A DNA stretch of 12,353 bases from Anaerolineales bacterium. GTDB lineage: Bacteria > Chloroflexota > Anaerolineae > Anaerolineales > UBA6663. The DNA lies in NCBI GenBank assembly GCA_017999235.1, contig JAGOBN010000041.1, forward strand, positions 1 through 12,353, given 5' to 3'. The notes beneath the pieces were generated by a model that was given only the letters and a program-made list of their open reading frames with translations, ran no database searches and was not told where the DNA came from. Numbering within the stretch: position 1 is the stretch's first letter; every line of letters starts with the position of its first letter. The translations under genes were made by a program, and so were the position numbers. Shown in pieces: positions 1 through 8,400 of the stretch.

Positions 1-2
1 TC

Positions 3-623
3 AAAGGCACCGTCACGCTCCTGGCGGACGGCGCCCTGGGCGCCCTGACGCCCGAGCAGACCCACGGCCTGCAGGTGGCCGAGACGGCGGCCGAGCAGCT
101 GGAACGCGTGGTCGAAGACGTCATCGATTTCAACGAAGTCCACGGCCGGCCGCTGGATCTGGAGCCGGTGGCCGTGTCCGAGGTCTGCCAGAGCGCCATC
201 CAGACCATCCTGCCGCGCGCCCAGCGCCGCAATATCGTGGTGCGGCTGGTGGTGCCGGCGGAATTGCCGCCCGTGCGCGCCGATGCCGTGGCGCTGACGC
301 GCATCCTGCGCCACCTGCTGGACAACGCGGTCAAGTTCAGCCCGACCGACGGCCTGGTGCAGGTGCTGGCCGAGCGGCGCGGCGATAAGATCCGGCTGGC
401 GGTGCAGGATCACGGCCCCGGCATTCTGCCGGACGAGCGCGAACGCATCTTTATGCTCTTCTACCAGTCGGACGGCTCGAGCACGCGCCGCGCCGGCGGC
501 ATGGGGCTGGGCCTGGCCTTGGTCCGCAAACTGCTGGCGGCGCATGGCACCGTCATCGAGCTGGACACCGAGCTCGGCCACGGGAGCACGTTCTACTTCG
601 AGCTGCCCCTCGCCGCCGCCTGA
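3..623 (+). CDS. Sensor histidine kinase, C-terminal part (5' end outside window)
   Basis: This is the C-terminal half of a two-component sensor kinase. The reading frame is open from the first complete codon at position 3, so the true start and the phospho-accepting histidine lie upstream of the window. The first ~50 residues match the second part of a HisKA dimerisation hairpin (LTPEQ..L followed by [11 protein letters not shown]). A complete HATPase_c domain follows. Its N box is DNAVKF (about 321-338), its G1 box DHGPGI (408-425), its F-box-like segment is ERIFMLFYQ, and its G2 box is GMGLGLAL (498-521). The protein stops about 12 residues after the usual last strand (STFYFELPL), so no receiver domain follows. 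The kinase would autophosphorylate using ATP and pass phosphate to a response regulator that is not in this window. The stimulus cannot be read because the sensor part is missing. The next gene starts 26 bases downstream and may be co-transcribed. Confidence 0.93.
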   Translation, partial: KGTVTLLADGALGALTPEQTHGLQVAETAAEQLERVVEDVIDFNEVHGRPLDLEPVAVSEVCQSAIQTILPRAQRRNIVVRLVVPAELPPVRADAVALTRILRHLLDNAVKFSPTDGLVQVLAERRGDKIRLAVQDHGPGILPDERERIFMLFYQSDGSSTRRAGGMGLGLALVRKLLAAHGTVIELDTELGHGSTFYFELPLAAA

Positions 624-649
624 AGCCGTTTTTTCCAAGGACGCTGCCA

Positions 650-1648
650 ATGGAATACCGCCTGTTCGGCCGCACCGGGGTGAAGGTCTCGCCGCTCTGT
701 CTGGGCGCCATGAACTTCGGCGGCCCCACGGAGCCGGCCGCCGCGCACCAGATCATCCACGCCGCCCTGGACGCCGGCCTCAACTTCATTGATACCGCCG
801 ATGTGTACAACGAGACCCGCGCGGAGAGCGTGGTGGGCGCGGCGCTGGCCGGCCGGCGGGAGCGGGTCTTCCTGGCGACCAAAGCCCACTTTCAGGCCGG
901 GCCGGATGTGAACGACGCCGGCAACTCGCGCCGGCATTTGCTGCGGGCCTGCGAGGCCTCGCTGCGCCGGCTGAACACCGATTACATTGACCTGTATCAG
1001 ATCCACCGCCCCAGCCCGGAGATCCCGGTGGATGAGACGCTGGGCGCGCTGACGGACCTGGTGCGGGCCGGCAAGGTGCGCTATATCGGCTGCTCCACGC
1101 ACCCGGCCTGGCGGGTGATGGAGGCGCTGGCGGTGAGCGAGCGCGCCGGCTTCGCGCGCTACGTCAGCGAGCAGCCGCCGTACAACCTGCTGGACCGCCG
1201 CATTGAAAATGAGCTGGTGCCGCTGGCCCTGGCCCACCACCTGGCCTTGATCCCGTGGGCGCCGCTGGCGCAGGGGGTGTTGGCCGGCCGCTACAGCGCC
1301 GGCCAGGCCCCGCCGGAAGAATCGCGCGCGGCGCGTTTGCCGGGCAGTATCTATGCCCAGCGGGTGACGCCGCGCGGGGTGGAAGCGGGCGCGCAGTTTG
1401 CGGCGCTGGCGCGGCAGTTCGGCAAGACGCCGGGGCAGCTGGCGTTGGTGTGGTGCAAGGATCAGCCCGGCATCACGGCGCCGATTGTGGGGCCGCGCAC
1501 GCTGGAGCAGCTGCGGGATGTACTGCCGGTGTTGGAGATGGCGCTGAGCGCCGAGGAGCGCGCGGCCTGCGACGCCCTCAACCCCCCGGGCGGTGTGATC
1601 ACCAATTTCCACAACACGGCCGGCTGGATGAAGACCCCCGGCGCGTAA
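650..1648 (+). CDS. Aldo/keto reductase
   Basis: A 332-residue NAD(P)H-dependent oxidoreductase of the aldo/keto reductase superfamily, a cytoplasmic TIM barrel that reduces carbonyl compounds. The N-terminus ([25 protein letters not shown]) is typical of the bacterial YajO/AKR11-like branch. The catalytic tetrad is visible: Asp48 and Tyr53 in NFIDTADVY, Lys78 in FLATK, and His119 in DLYQIHRP. Other family landmarks are KVRYIGCST and the C-terminal cofactor segment [14 protein letters not shown]. Length is normal for the family. The ATG at 650 is preceded by AAGGA at 637-641 with an 8-base spacing, which supports this start. The substrate cannot be predicted. The gene is 26 bases after the kinase gene and converges on the minus-strand operon, with only 9 bases between the two stop codons. 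Confidence 0.95.
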   Translation: MEYRLFGRTGVKVSPLCLGAMNFGGPTEPAAAHQIIHAALDAGLNFIDTADVYNETRAESVVGAALAGRRERVFLATKAHFQAGPDVNDAGNSRRHLLRACEASLRRLNTDYIDLYQIHRPSPEIPVDETLGALTDLVRAGKVRYIGCSTHPAWRVMEALAVSERAGFARYVSEQPPYNLLDRRIENELVPLALAHHLALIPWAPLAQGVLAGRYSAGQAPPEESRAARLPGSIYAQRVTPRGVEAGAQFAALARQFGKTPGQLALVWCKDQPGITAPIVGPRTLEQLRDVLPVLEMALSAEERAACDALNPPGGVITNFHNTAGWMKTPGA

Positions 1649-1657
1649 GGGGGGCCG

Positions 1658-1858
1658 CTACCGCCGGGCTAAAAGGGTGGCGACGTACTGCTTGGCCTGC
1701 CGCGGGCCGGCCCCGGTCAGGGCGCGCACCTGCTGGATGGCCTCGGCCGTGTTCCCCTCCTGGACCAAATGAAACAGCTCGTGGACGAGGGCGGACGGCA
1801 GTTCAATGGCGCCGGTGGCGGGGTCGATGGGAAACGGCGGGGGCGGCGGCGGAGTCAC
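1658..1858 (-). CDS. Small protein with ribosomal L7/L12 C-terminal-like segment
   Basis: A 66-residue protein beginning at a GTG codon (1858-1856) that overlaps the upstream stop codon as GTGA, which implies translational coupling. The same frame is open to 2344, but that part reads as a shadow of the upstream gene. The coding character changes at the GTG, after which the sequence looks natural. A proline run (residues 3-8) precedes a helical segment, [20 protein letters not shown], then [18 protein letters not shown]. This last part resembles the C-terminal domain of ribosomal protein L7/L12 (AIKxVRxxTGLGLKEAKxxV) that recurs in small stand-alone bacterial proteins. It is too short to be L7/L12 itself and lacks the N-terminal dimerisation domain. 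A role as a small adaptor for the upstream proteins is inference only. It is the last gene of the putative operon. Confidence 0.72.
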   Translation of the reverse strand: MTPPPPPPFPIDPATGAIELPSALVHELFHLVQEGNTAEAIQQVRALTGAGPRQAKQYVATLLARR

Positions 1859-2625
1859 TGTTTTTCCGGGCCGGTCAGAGCCTGGGTGAGTTGATTCCAG
1901 AACAGCGCATCGTTGGCGGCGGTGGACGCCAAGCGGATCAGGTCGATGACCAGGCCCACCATGAAGATCCGGAACTCCTGCCGGCCCAGCTTGGCGAAAT
2001 CGGTTTGGGGTTTGCCCGGCTTGAGCGGCTCGTAGGCCTCGGTGGCGCGGCCGCCCAGGCCCTGATAGATAAACACGGCGTCCGTCTTTTCCCCTGACCG
2101 CCGCACGGCCAGGCCGTAGAGCTTGTCCTCGTTTTTGTATTTCTTCCAGAGCGTGGCCAGCGACCGGAGCCAGACCACTTCCACGGGGTCGCGCCCGCTG
2201 AAGACGGTCCAGTTGAACTCGGTCACCGGCTCGGCAAAACTGCTCCAATACCCAAACTCCAGCAGGCGCTCCGCCAGGGGCTGGGCCAGGCTCACGAGGA
2301 TCTGCTTGTAGGGCAGGGCCTGCTGGGGGCGCGCCGGCGCCCAAGCCGCCAGGGCCGGCGCCAGCAGTTCGCCGGCCAGGCTGGTCGCCGTGGCCAGGTC
2401 CGCGCCCAGGCGCTGGTTGAAGGTGGCCTCGAAGGCCGCGCCAATGGTCTTGAAATCGGTGTCCTGGTTGAGCTTGGGGAGCAGGCCTTCGATCTGGGCG
2501 AAATCCAACACCTGGCCGACGACGATGAGATTGTGGATGATCTTGTCGCGCCCGACGATATCGCCGCCGGCCGTGATATCGCCGCCGGCGCTGACCGAGA
2601 CGCCGCTGGGTTCCGGGTCGGGCAT
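1855..2625 (-). CDS. Unknown protein with N-terminal GGDIVGRDKI tag
   Basis: A 256-residue protein that I cannot assign to a named family. The frame is open further upstream (to 2736), but that part overlaps the preceding gene and reads as low-complexity shadow. The ATG at 2625, 4 bases after the upstream stop, is the better start. Residues 12-32 form a short tag with two GD-containing units (AGGDITAGGDIVGRDKIIHN). This tag is almost identical to residues 12-30 of the STAND protein encoded in the same operon. The rest appears alpha/beta, with a Trp/Tyr-rich centre around residues 120-170 and a hydrophobic helix near 219-233 (RIFMVGLVIDLIRL) that is probably amphipathic, not membrane-spanning. 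No catalytic motif is recognisable. Its position between the TIR-like gene and the small L7/L12-like gene, with overlapping or adjacent ends, suggests the products work together. The shared tag suggests co-assembly with the STAND protein. Confidence 0.82.
   Translation of the reverse strand: MPDPEPSGVSVSAGGDITAGGDIVGRDKIIHNLIVVGQVLDFAQIEGLLPKLNQDTDFKTIGAAFEATFNQRLGADLATATSLAGELLAPALAAWAPARPQQALPYKQILVSLAQPLAERLLEFGYWSSFAEPVTEFNWTVFSGRDPVEVVWLRSLATLWKKYKNEDKLYGLAVRRSGEKTDAVFIYQGLGGRATEAYEPLKPGKPQTDFAKLGRQEFRIFMVGLVIDLIRLASTAANDALFWNQLTQALTGPEKQ
2531..2558. repeat. Copy 1 of DNA encoding the shared GGD/VGRDKIIHN tag
   Basis: Positions 2531-2550 are identical to 8980-8999 over 20 bases, and the match continues to 2558/9007 with one mismatch. 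It encodes VGRDKIIHN near the N-terminus of the unknown protein. Such DNA-level identity over a protein motif suggests either strong conservation with the same codon choices or a shared recent origin. Confidence 0.75.
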
Positions 2626-2629
2626 GGGC

Positions 2630-3166
2630 TTAGGCCTTGGGCTTGGAGCGCCGCGGCTTGGAGTCCCCGCCGGCCTCCGCGTAGGCCTCCACGCGCGCCC
2701 GCCAATCGGCGAAGATGCCCGTGAACTGCCGGTCAATCAGCGTGCCGGGCTCGAACTTGATCCACTGCACGTACCAATCGTAGCCGGTCTCCAGCAGACC
2801 TTCACTCCGCAGGCCCTCCTCCACCAGCACCAGCAAGGGCTGCCGCAGGGTATAGGCCATGGCGGCCTCGATCTGGTTCCAGACGGTGGGGAGCCGGACT
2901 TCTTGCAGCGGCTTCTCGGCTTCGCTGCCGCGCTTGTCGCGCCCCTCTTGGATGTAGAGGCGCTCAAACGCCAGAATGACCGTGCCGGCGGACTCCTGCA
3001 TCACCTGCTCGATAAACTTGAGCGGCTGCATGGACGAGAACACGTTGCGGTTGACGATCTGCGGCTCCAGGCCCTGGGTCTGCAAGAACTGCTCGAAGGC
3101 GCTCAGAAACACCTCTTGCTCCGCCCGAAACGTCCGTCCGACGCTGACAAAGACTTTGTGGGTCAT
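2630..3166 (-). CDS. TIR/nucleoside-deoxyribosyltransferase-like protein, probable effector
   Basis: A 178-residue protein with a Rossmann-like opening (MTHKVFVSVGRTF), a helix, then GLEPQIVNRNVFSS, a strand near residues 61-67 (GTVILAF) and the segment PTVWNQIEAAMAY (93-105), followed by LLVLVEEGL (111-119) and GYDWYVQW (128-135). The order resembles nucleoside 2-deoxyribosyltransferase and TIR-type folds, in which a glutamate before a helix (here Glu100) is catalytic. I recall similar stand-alone proteins next to STAND-type genes, but the family name is not certain. If the comparison holds, it would cleave a nucleoside or NAD-like molecule in the cytoplasm. There is no membrane segment, and the C-terminus is a basic tail (SKPRRSKPKA). 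The ATG at 3166 follows GGGGAGG with 6 bases of spacing. It lies 29 bases after the ABC gene and 4 bases before the tagged unknown gene. Confidence 0.72.
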   Translation of the reverse strand: MTHKVFVSVGRTFRAEQEVFLSAFEQFLQTQGLEPQIVNRNVFSSMQPLKFIEQVMQESAGTVILAFERLYIQEGRDKRGSEAEKPLQEVRLPTVWNQIEAAMAYTLRQPLLVLVEEGLRSEGLLETGYDWYVQWIKFEPGTLIDRQFTGIFADWRARVEAYAEAGGDSKPRRSKPKA

Positions 3167-3188
3167 CCTCGGCCTCCCCGCCGCGTGA

Positions 3189-3210
3189 GCGGGCGCTATT
3201 CTACGCCCGC
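3189..3210 (-). other. Intercistronic hairpin over the ABC gene stop codon
   Basis: A perfect 7-bp inverted repeat (gcgggcg at 3189-3195 and cgcccgc at 3204-3210) has an 8-base loop that contains the stop codon of the ABC transporter gene. No T run follows it in the direction of transcription and the next ribosome site lies just downstream. It is therefore more likely to affect mRNA stability or relative expression inside the operon than to terminate it. Confidence 0.4.
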
Positions 3211-5466
3211 GATCGGATTCACCAAAATATACTCGACGCCGCCCTTGCGCTCGATCAGGCGGATGCTCTCGCGCAGCTTCTCCATCGGCACCAGCACGTT
3301 ATCCACCGCCACCAGATGCGAGGCCTCCACCTGAGCGATGACGTCCAGCGTGGCCGTGACCCAATCCACATCCTCGCGGGGCGGGCGGACCACCGTCAAC
3401 TCCAGGCCCTCGCCGCGCACCCGGCGCTCGATCTCCTGCACCCGCCCGAGGTGCCTGGCGTTGATGATGCGCGGGTCGGACGTGGCGATCGGCACACTGA
3501 CGCCAAAGCGCTTGTCCACCACTTCGTCGGCGGTCTGCGTCTTCACCGGCCCAAAGTCCAACAAGAAGAGCGGGGCTTTGAAGGCTGCGGCCAGGCCCAG
3601 GGCGGTGGGCAGGGCTGGGGTGGTGTCGTAGAACGGCCCCAGCGGCAGGAGGATGGCTTTGCGGCGCTGGCGGCCCCACAGGTCGGCGTATTCCGGACAG
3701 GTCTCGAGCAGGGTATCGTGATCGCCGCTGGCGCGCACCACGCCGTCGCCGCGCGCGTCGGTGCCGAGCACCACGATCTGATCGGCGTTGCGGATGGTGT
3801 TGAGGCGGTGGGCGATGACCAGCACCGTGCGGCCGCGGCTGAGGGTGTCCAGCGCGCGGGTCACCGCCGCTTCGCTTTCGGCGTCCAGCGCGGAGGTGGC
3901 CTCATCCAACAGCAGGATGGCCGGCGCCGTCAGGGCCGCGCGCGCGATGCCCACCCGCTGCTTCTGGCCGCCGCTCAGCCCCTGGCCCAGTTCGCCCAGC
4001 GGCGTCTCCAGGCCGGCCTCCAACTGATCCAAAAACTCGGTCACGGCGCCCACGGCGGCGGCGGCCCGCACGGCTTCCGCGCCGGCCTCCGGGCGTCCAA
4101 AGCGGATGTTCTCGGCCAGGGTGCCGCGGAAGAGCGTGAAGTTCTGGGCCACTAGCCCCAGGTTGGCGCGCAGGCCGGTCAACGACAGCGTCCGCACATC
4201 ATGGCCGTCGATGGTCACGCGGCCGGCGGTGACGTCCGCGAAGCGCGCCACCAGATTGAGCAGGGTGCTCTTGCCCGAGCCGGAGCCGCCGACCAAGGCC
4301 ACTTTCTGGCCGGGCGGGATATCCAGGCTGACGTTCTTCACGCGCCAGGCCTCGGGGTCGTCCGGCGCATAGCTGAAGCTGACATTCTCAAAGCGCAGGT
4401 GGCCGCGCAGCCGGCCGGGGTCGAGCGCGCCCGGCGCCTCACGGATCGCCGGCGGCTGGTCCAACAGGGCGAAGACGCGTTGGGCGGCCACGCGCAGGCC
4501 CTGGGCGCGCAGCCAGGCGCCGCTCAGGGCGCTGAGGGGGGCCGTGAACTGGGTGAAAAAGGCCGCGAAGCTGGCCAGGTGGCCGGCCTCCGCGTGGCCG
4601 CCAAACAGGGCCGGGGCGTTGATCAGCAGCAGCAGGCCGCCGCCATAGATCACGGCCAGGCCGAGGCCCGTCATGGCGTACGAGACGGCGAAGTTGGTGG
4701 TGGACAGGCCCATGTTGCGCGTCATGAGGGCGGCCAGCTGATCCAGCTGCGCGCGGTAGGCCTGGGTGACGCGCGCCTCCTGGACGAAGATTTGGATATC
4801 GCGCACGCCCAGCAGCGCCTCATTGAGGCGGCTGGTCACCGCCCCCAGCTGCGCGCGGTAATCGGCCTCCAACTGCTGCATGCGCGGCACCAGACCGCGC
4901 AGGCTCCACAGCTGCAAGCCGCCGACCAGGCCGAAGCAGATGAGCGCCAGCGCCCAATTCAGGCTGACCATGAACAGCATGGCGAGGACGAGCTGGCCCA
5001 GGCTCACCAGCACGAAGGGCACGGCCTGGGTGAGGAAGACGCCGATGGTTTCGGTGTCCGTCAGGCCGGCGTTGATCAGCCGCCCGAATTCCCGGTCGCG
5101 ATAAAACGCCGGCGGCTGGCGCAGGAGGCTGGCAAAGTAATCGCCGCGCAGGTCGGCGGTGAGCCGTTGGGCCAGGCGCGCGATCAGGACGCTGGCCTGG
5201 CGCATGAGCACCACGCCCAGCCCGGTGAGCGCCAGCATCGTCACCACCAGGGTGAGGGTCTGCTGCAGACCGGCCGCGCGCGTGGCGGGCTCCAGGCTGG
5301 CCGGCAGGGCTTCATCCACCAGCGGCCGGATCTGGCTGAGGGCGGTGGAGGTGGCGAGCGTGGCGGCGGCCAGGCCGAGGCCGGCCAGGCTCCAGGCGCC
5401 GCGCTGGCGCCGCGCATACGGCCCGAGCCGGCGCCAGGCGGAAAAAGGTTGTTCGGTCGGGCTCAT
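3196..5466 (-). CDS. ABC exporter half-transporter fused to a C-terminal UspA-like domain
   Basis: A 756-residue protein. The frame is open to 5517, but the ATG at 5466 forms an ATGA overlap with the stop of the STAND gene and is the likely start. No good Shine-Dalgarno sequence precedes it, so translation probably depends on coupling. Residues ~20-320 form an exporter-type membrane domain with about six hydrophobic segments. The ATPase domain is intact: Walker A GGSGSGKST (393-401), Q-loop Gln441, signature LSGGQ (497-501), Walker B ILLLDEA (517-523), D-loop SALD (525-528), H-loop His553. Half-transporters of this type work as dimers and export lipids, drugs or peptides; the substrate is unknown here. 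The extra ~154 residues (603-756) start AILLPLGPFYDTTPALPTALGLAAAFKA.. and end VEYILVNPI, resembling a universal stress protein fold, but without the usual GxxGx(9)GS nucleotide-binding loop. That domain call is moderate confidence. Confidence 0.92.
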   Translation of the reverse strand: MSPTEQPFSAWRRLGPYARRQRGAWSLAGLGLAAATLATSTALSQIRPLVDEALPASLEPATRAAGLQQTLTLVVTMLALTGLGVVLMRQASVLIARLAQRLTADLRGDYFASLLRQPPAFYRDREFGRLINAGLTDTETIGVFLTQAVPFVLVSLGQLVLAMLFMVSLNWALALICFGLVGGLQLWSLRGLVPRMQQLEADYRAQLGAVTSRLNEALLGVRDIQIFVQEARVTQAYRAQLDQLAALMTRNMGLSTTNFAVSYAMTGLGLAVIYGGGLLLLINAPALFGGHAEAGHLASFAAFFTQFTAPLSALSGAWLRAQGLRVAAQRVFALLDQPPAIREAPGALDPGRLRGHLRFENVSFSYAPDDPEAWRVKNVSLDIPPGQKVALVGGSGSGKSTLLNLVARFADVTAGRVTIDGHDVRTLSLTGLRANLGLVAQNFTLFRGTLAENIRFGRPEAGAEAVRAAAAVGAVTEFLDQLEAGLETPLGELGQGLSGGQKQRVGIARAALTAPAILLLDEATSALDAESEAAVTRALDTLSRGRTVLVIAHRLNTIRNADQIVVLGTDARGDGVVRASGDHDTLLETCPEYADLWGRQRRKAILLPLGPFYDTTPALPTALGLAAAFKAPLFLLDFGPVKTQTADEVVDKRFGVSVPIATSDPRIINARHLGRVQEIERRVRGEGLELTVVRPPREDVDWVTATLDVIAQVEASHLVAVDNVLVPMEKLRESIRLIERKGGVEYILVNPIAGVE

Positions 5467-8400
5467 TTGTGGATGGTTAGATACTGCAAGTTGTCGTTGT
5501 CCTGGTTGGCGATCCACAAACGCGTCCCGTCAAAGGCCAGGGCGCGGGGCCGGCTGTCTACCGGGATAGGCGGACCGACCGCGCCGGTGGCCGGCTCAAT
5601 ACTTTGGACGGTCTTGCCCGTGAAGCTGGCCACCCAGACCTGCTGGCCGTCAAAGGCCAGGTCGATGGGCGCGGTATTGACGGTCACTGTCAGGGTCACC
5701 GTGTTCCGCAGCGGATCAATGGCCTGCACGGTGTTGCTGTTCTGGTTGGCCACCCACAGCCGGGCGCCGTCCCAGGTGAAGGCGTTGGGGAAATTGCCCA
5801 CCGGGATGGCCGGCCCCAGCAGGCCGCTGGTGGGGGCGACGGACTGGACGGTGTTATCGGTGCTGTTGGCCACCCACAGCCGCGCGCCGTCAAAGAAGAG
5901 GGCGGTCGGGTTGACGCCGATGGGGATCGCGGTCCCGGGCCGGCGGGTGTCTGGATCGATCGGCTGGAGGGTGCCGGTGTTGTTGGGGCCGCCGCGCCCG
6001 TTCACCACCCAGATCCGCACCCCGTCAAAGGCCACGCTGCGCACGCTCGGGCCGACGGCGACCGGCGCGTTGATGACGTTGGCGCTCAGGTTGACGGACT
6101 GGACGGTGTTGTCGCGGCCGTTGGCCACCCACAGGCGCGTGCCGTCAAAGGCCAGCGAGCGCGGCTCGTTGCCGACGAGGTAGCGCGTGCCGAGCCGGTT
6201 GGCGGCCACATCCAGCGCTTGTAGGGTCTGATTGGTTTGATACGACAGCCAGAGCTGGTTGCGGTTCGGCAGAAAGAGCAGGGCGCGCGGCGCCGGCCCG
6301 ACCGGGAGCGTGGCCGACAGATCGCCCAGGCGCGGGTCCACGACCTGCACGGTGTTGTTGCCATTGTTGGCCACCCACAGCCGGCCGGCGGCGCTGACCA
6401 GGCCGGACGGCAGCCGGCCCACCTTCACCAGCGCCCCCACCCGGAAGGTGGCCGGGTCCACGGCGCGGATGCCGTCCTCATTCTGCACCGAGACCCAGAC
6501 CTGCTGGCCGGTGGGATCATAGGCCAGCGCCACCGGGTTCAGGCCCACCGTGATGGGCTGCCCGGAGTTAAGCACCACGCGGCGCGCCACATCAATCACT
6601 GAGACATGCGCCACCCGGTCGTTCTGGTTAACTGTCCAGAGGCGCTGGCCGTCAAAGAGCAGAGCGGCCGGCCGGGAGCCGACGGTCAGCGTGTCCGGCT
6701 CCACCTGCTGGGTGGCGGGGTCAATCACCATCAGTGTGCTGTCGGACCAGTTGCCCACCCACAGTTTTTGGCCGTCAAAGGCCAGGGCGTAGGGCCGGTC
6801 GCCGACCGGCACCGTGGCGATCACGACGCGCTGTTCCGGATCGATGGCCTGCACGGCGTCGTCGTCGCCGTTGCTGACCCACACGCGCTGTCCATCCCAG
6901 GCCAGGCCCAGCGGGCTGCGGCCGGTGGCGATGGGCGCCACCACTTCGGCGCGCGTGACTGGATCAAAGGCCTGGATGGTGTTGTCCTCGGTGTTGGCCA
7001 CCCAGACGCGCCGGCCGTCAAACAGCAGGGCGGTGGGGTTGCGGCCCACCGGGATCGGGCTGCCGGCGGCGCCGGTCTGCGGGTCGATGGTCTGGACGGT
7101 GTTGCTGATGGCGTTGGCCACCCAGAGCTGATCGCCGGCCAGGAGCATGGCGGCCGGCCCGACGTCCACCGGCACCAGCTGGTTCTTCTCGAACAGCCCG
7201 CGCACCACGCGTTCGGCGGCGGCGGCCTGACGGCGGATGTCGGCGGCCTCCAGCCGGATCGCAGCCGCCTCATCGGACGCTTGCGTGACCTCGACCACGG
7301 CCGTGGAGCGCAGGCGGGCGGCCCGGTCGGCCACGGCCACGCTGGTGCCCACCTGGGCGCCGGCCTCGGCCGCGCGCACATCGGCCTCAAACAGCGCGCG
7401 CGAGGCGGCGGTGGCCTGCACCTGGGCGGCGGCCACAGCCGTGCCGGCGTCACGCAGGCTGTTCTGGGCGGAAACGGTGATAAAGCCGAAGACCACACCG
7501 GCCACCAGCAGCAGGCCGGTGACCACCAGGCTGCCCATTTGGAACCCGCGCCGCCGGCGCTGGGCGGTGCGGCTCTTCTCGAGCAGCAGCTTGCTCTCCG
7601 GCGACAGCGTGAGCTCGGTCAGGCGCGGCTCCAGGATTGCCAGCTTGTCATCGTCCAGCAAAGTGCGCCGGCCGAAGCGCTGGTAGGTGTCGGTCTCGCG
7701 CTCCAGCAGTTCTTGCGCGGCTTTGCGCGCCTGCACGGCCGGGTCCACCGTGATCTTGCCGATCAGGTAGTCGTGCGCCAGTTCGTAACCCGGCTCCGGG
7801 TGTTCGGCGTTCGGTTCGAGCCGGCGCAGGAGCCGGCTGTCGATCAGCTGGCCGGCCAGCGCGTCGAACTTCTCGGCCGCCACGCCCAGGCTGGTCAGCT
7901 CCTGCACCAGCGCCGAATGGGAGCGGATGATGCGCCGGCCCTCGGACGAGATCAGGGCCTCCAGCAGGCGCCGGGCCGCGGTCTGCAGGTCCTTGGGGAC
8001 ATCGCGGGTCAGCACGCGGTCCAGGTGATCGTGGAGCAGGCCGGCCGCGCCGCCGCCCTGCTCGTAGAGCGCGCGGGTGATGGTGCGGAGGGTCACCGTC
8101 TCGGCCGGCGGCAGGTCGGTGTACAGGCCCGAGCACACAATTTGGATTTCGGGCGGGGAGACCTCGGCCGCGCCCAGATCCTTGATGATCTGCTCCACCA
8201 GCCCGGCCTCATACAGCACGCCGCGGCGTTTGGCCGGCTCGGCCACCACCTCGTGCGCTTCGGCCAAGGTGAGCCGGTTGAGGCGGTAATCATTGGCGAA
8301 CGGGTCGCGGATCTGCGGGCGGAAGTTGGCCAGCGCGCCGAAGAATTCCGTGCGTAAGGCTAAGGTCCAGCGGACGTTCAGGCTGTCGTCCTCCAGGCAC

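Noticed and set aside
593..1612. Long minus-strand open frame opposite the aldo/keto reductase
   Set aside because: It is antisense to a gene with an intact catalytic tetrad, and its product is an Arg/Gln/Ala/His-rich low-complexity sequence with no domain. High GC produces such frames.
1637..1668. Inverted repeat cccggcg / cgccggg between the convergent genes, considered as a two-way terminator
   Set aside because: The 18-base loop is long, a competing CCCCC/GGGGG stem exists, and neither strand shows a T run after it.
4201..6183. 660-codon plus-strand open frame opposite the ABC and STAND genes
   Set aside because: It crosses the junction of two well-supported minus-strand genes, and its repetitive part only mirrors the propeller repeats.
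5466..7172. Regular repeats considered as a CRISPR array
   Set aside because: The period is about 123 bases, the repeats are degenerate and in frame, and they encode a beta-propeller.
6606..8357. 583-codon plus-strand open frame opposite the STAND gene
   Set aside because: Antisense to the NTPase and propeller coding region. Its product is Gly/His/Val-rich and repetitive because the sense strand is repetitive.
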